DNA from: an uncultured beta proteobacterium
Lineage (GTDB): Bacteria; Pseudomonadota; Gammaproteobacteria; Burkholderiales; Burkholderiaceae_C
NCBI GenBank assembly: GCA_903944555.1
Contig: CAJASG010000251.1
Span: forward strand, 1 to 6,173
Direction of reading: 5' to 3'
Length of the DNA stretch: 6,173 nucleotides
Below are positions 6,135-6,173 of the stretch, one piece after another. The position numbers and the translations under genes were made by a program. Below the pieces are notes generated by a model. That model was not told the DNA's origin. It worked only from the letters and a program-made list of their open reading frames with translations, and made no database searches. The number at the start of each line of letters is the position of its first letter. Within the stretch, counting starts at the first letter, position 1.

Positions 6135-6173
6135 TGGTAGGCGCAATTGGACTCGAACCAACGACCCCCACCA
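6135..6173 (-). tRNA. tRNA, 3' half only, isotype not determinable
   Basis: The window ends inside this gene. Read on the minus strand, it shows the anticodon-stem 3' strand GGTGG, a five-base variable loop GGGTC, and a T arm GTTGG-TTCGAGT-CCAAT. The acceptor 3' strand is TGCGCCT, discriminator A is at 6138 and CCA is encoded at 6137-6135. The short variable loop makes it class I, which excludes Leu, Ser and (in bacteria) Tyr. The anticodon lies beyond the window. It is upstream of phaR in the same direction, with 124 bp between. Confidence 0.88.

Noticed and set aside
1..6173. Mobile elements, CRISPR arrays, toxin-antitoxin or defence genes, integration at the tRNA genes
   Set aside because: No direct-repeat arrays, terminal repeats, transposase or integrase motifs were found. 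Both tRNA genes are flanked by core genes with no duplicated tRNA 3' end nearby.

Overview
The window looks like ordinary core chromosome from a betaproteobacterium of the order Burkholderiales, most likely a member or close relative of the Comamonadaceae. The reasons are the protein sequences: an RNase R that begins almost directly at its first OB-fold and has a lysine-rich tail, a polyhydroxyalkanoate (PHA) regulator PhaR, and a RimO of the proteobacterial type. This placement rests on recalled family features, not on a search. There are no mobile elements, CRISPR arrays, phage genes, rRNA genes or signs of recent transfer.

Layout from left to right. (1) Positions 1-1335, plus strand: the 3' part of nnr, a bifunctional NAD(P)H-hydrate epimerase/dehydratase whose 5' end lies outside the window. 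(2) Positions 1385-3649, minus strand and convergent with nnr: rnr, encoding RNase R. (3) Positions 3650-3853: a divergent intergenic region with a perfect 7-bp inverted repeat. (4) Positions 3854-3938, plus strand: tRNA-Leu(CAG), followed at once by a strong intrinsic terminator. (5) Positions 4113-5516, minus strand: rimO. (6) Positions 5561-6010, minus strand: phaR, 44 bp upstream of rimO and probably in the same transcript. (7) Positions 6135-6173, minus strand: the 3' half of another tRNA cut by the window end, upstream of phaR in the same direction.

The genes are mostly unrelated housekeeping functions: repair of damaged NAD(P)H, 3'-5' RNA decay, leucine decoding, modification of ribosomal protein S12, and control of carbon-storage granules. 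The clearest regulatory signal is a 27-bp near-perfect palindrome (6046-6072) centred on TGC-N3-GCA just upstream of phaR. It overlaps the best -10 candidate and fits an operator through which PhaR represses its own gene, and perhaps rimO with it.

The other point worth checking is the start of rnr. No ATG or GTG lies in frame upstream of the first domain. The choice is a TTG without a Shine-Dalgarno sequence or a rare ATC that follows a purine-rich one. I found no evidence of a previously undescribed system here.
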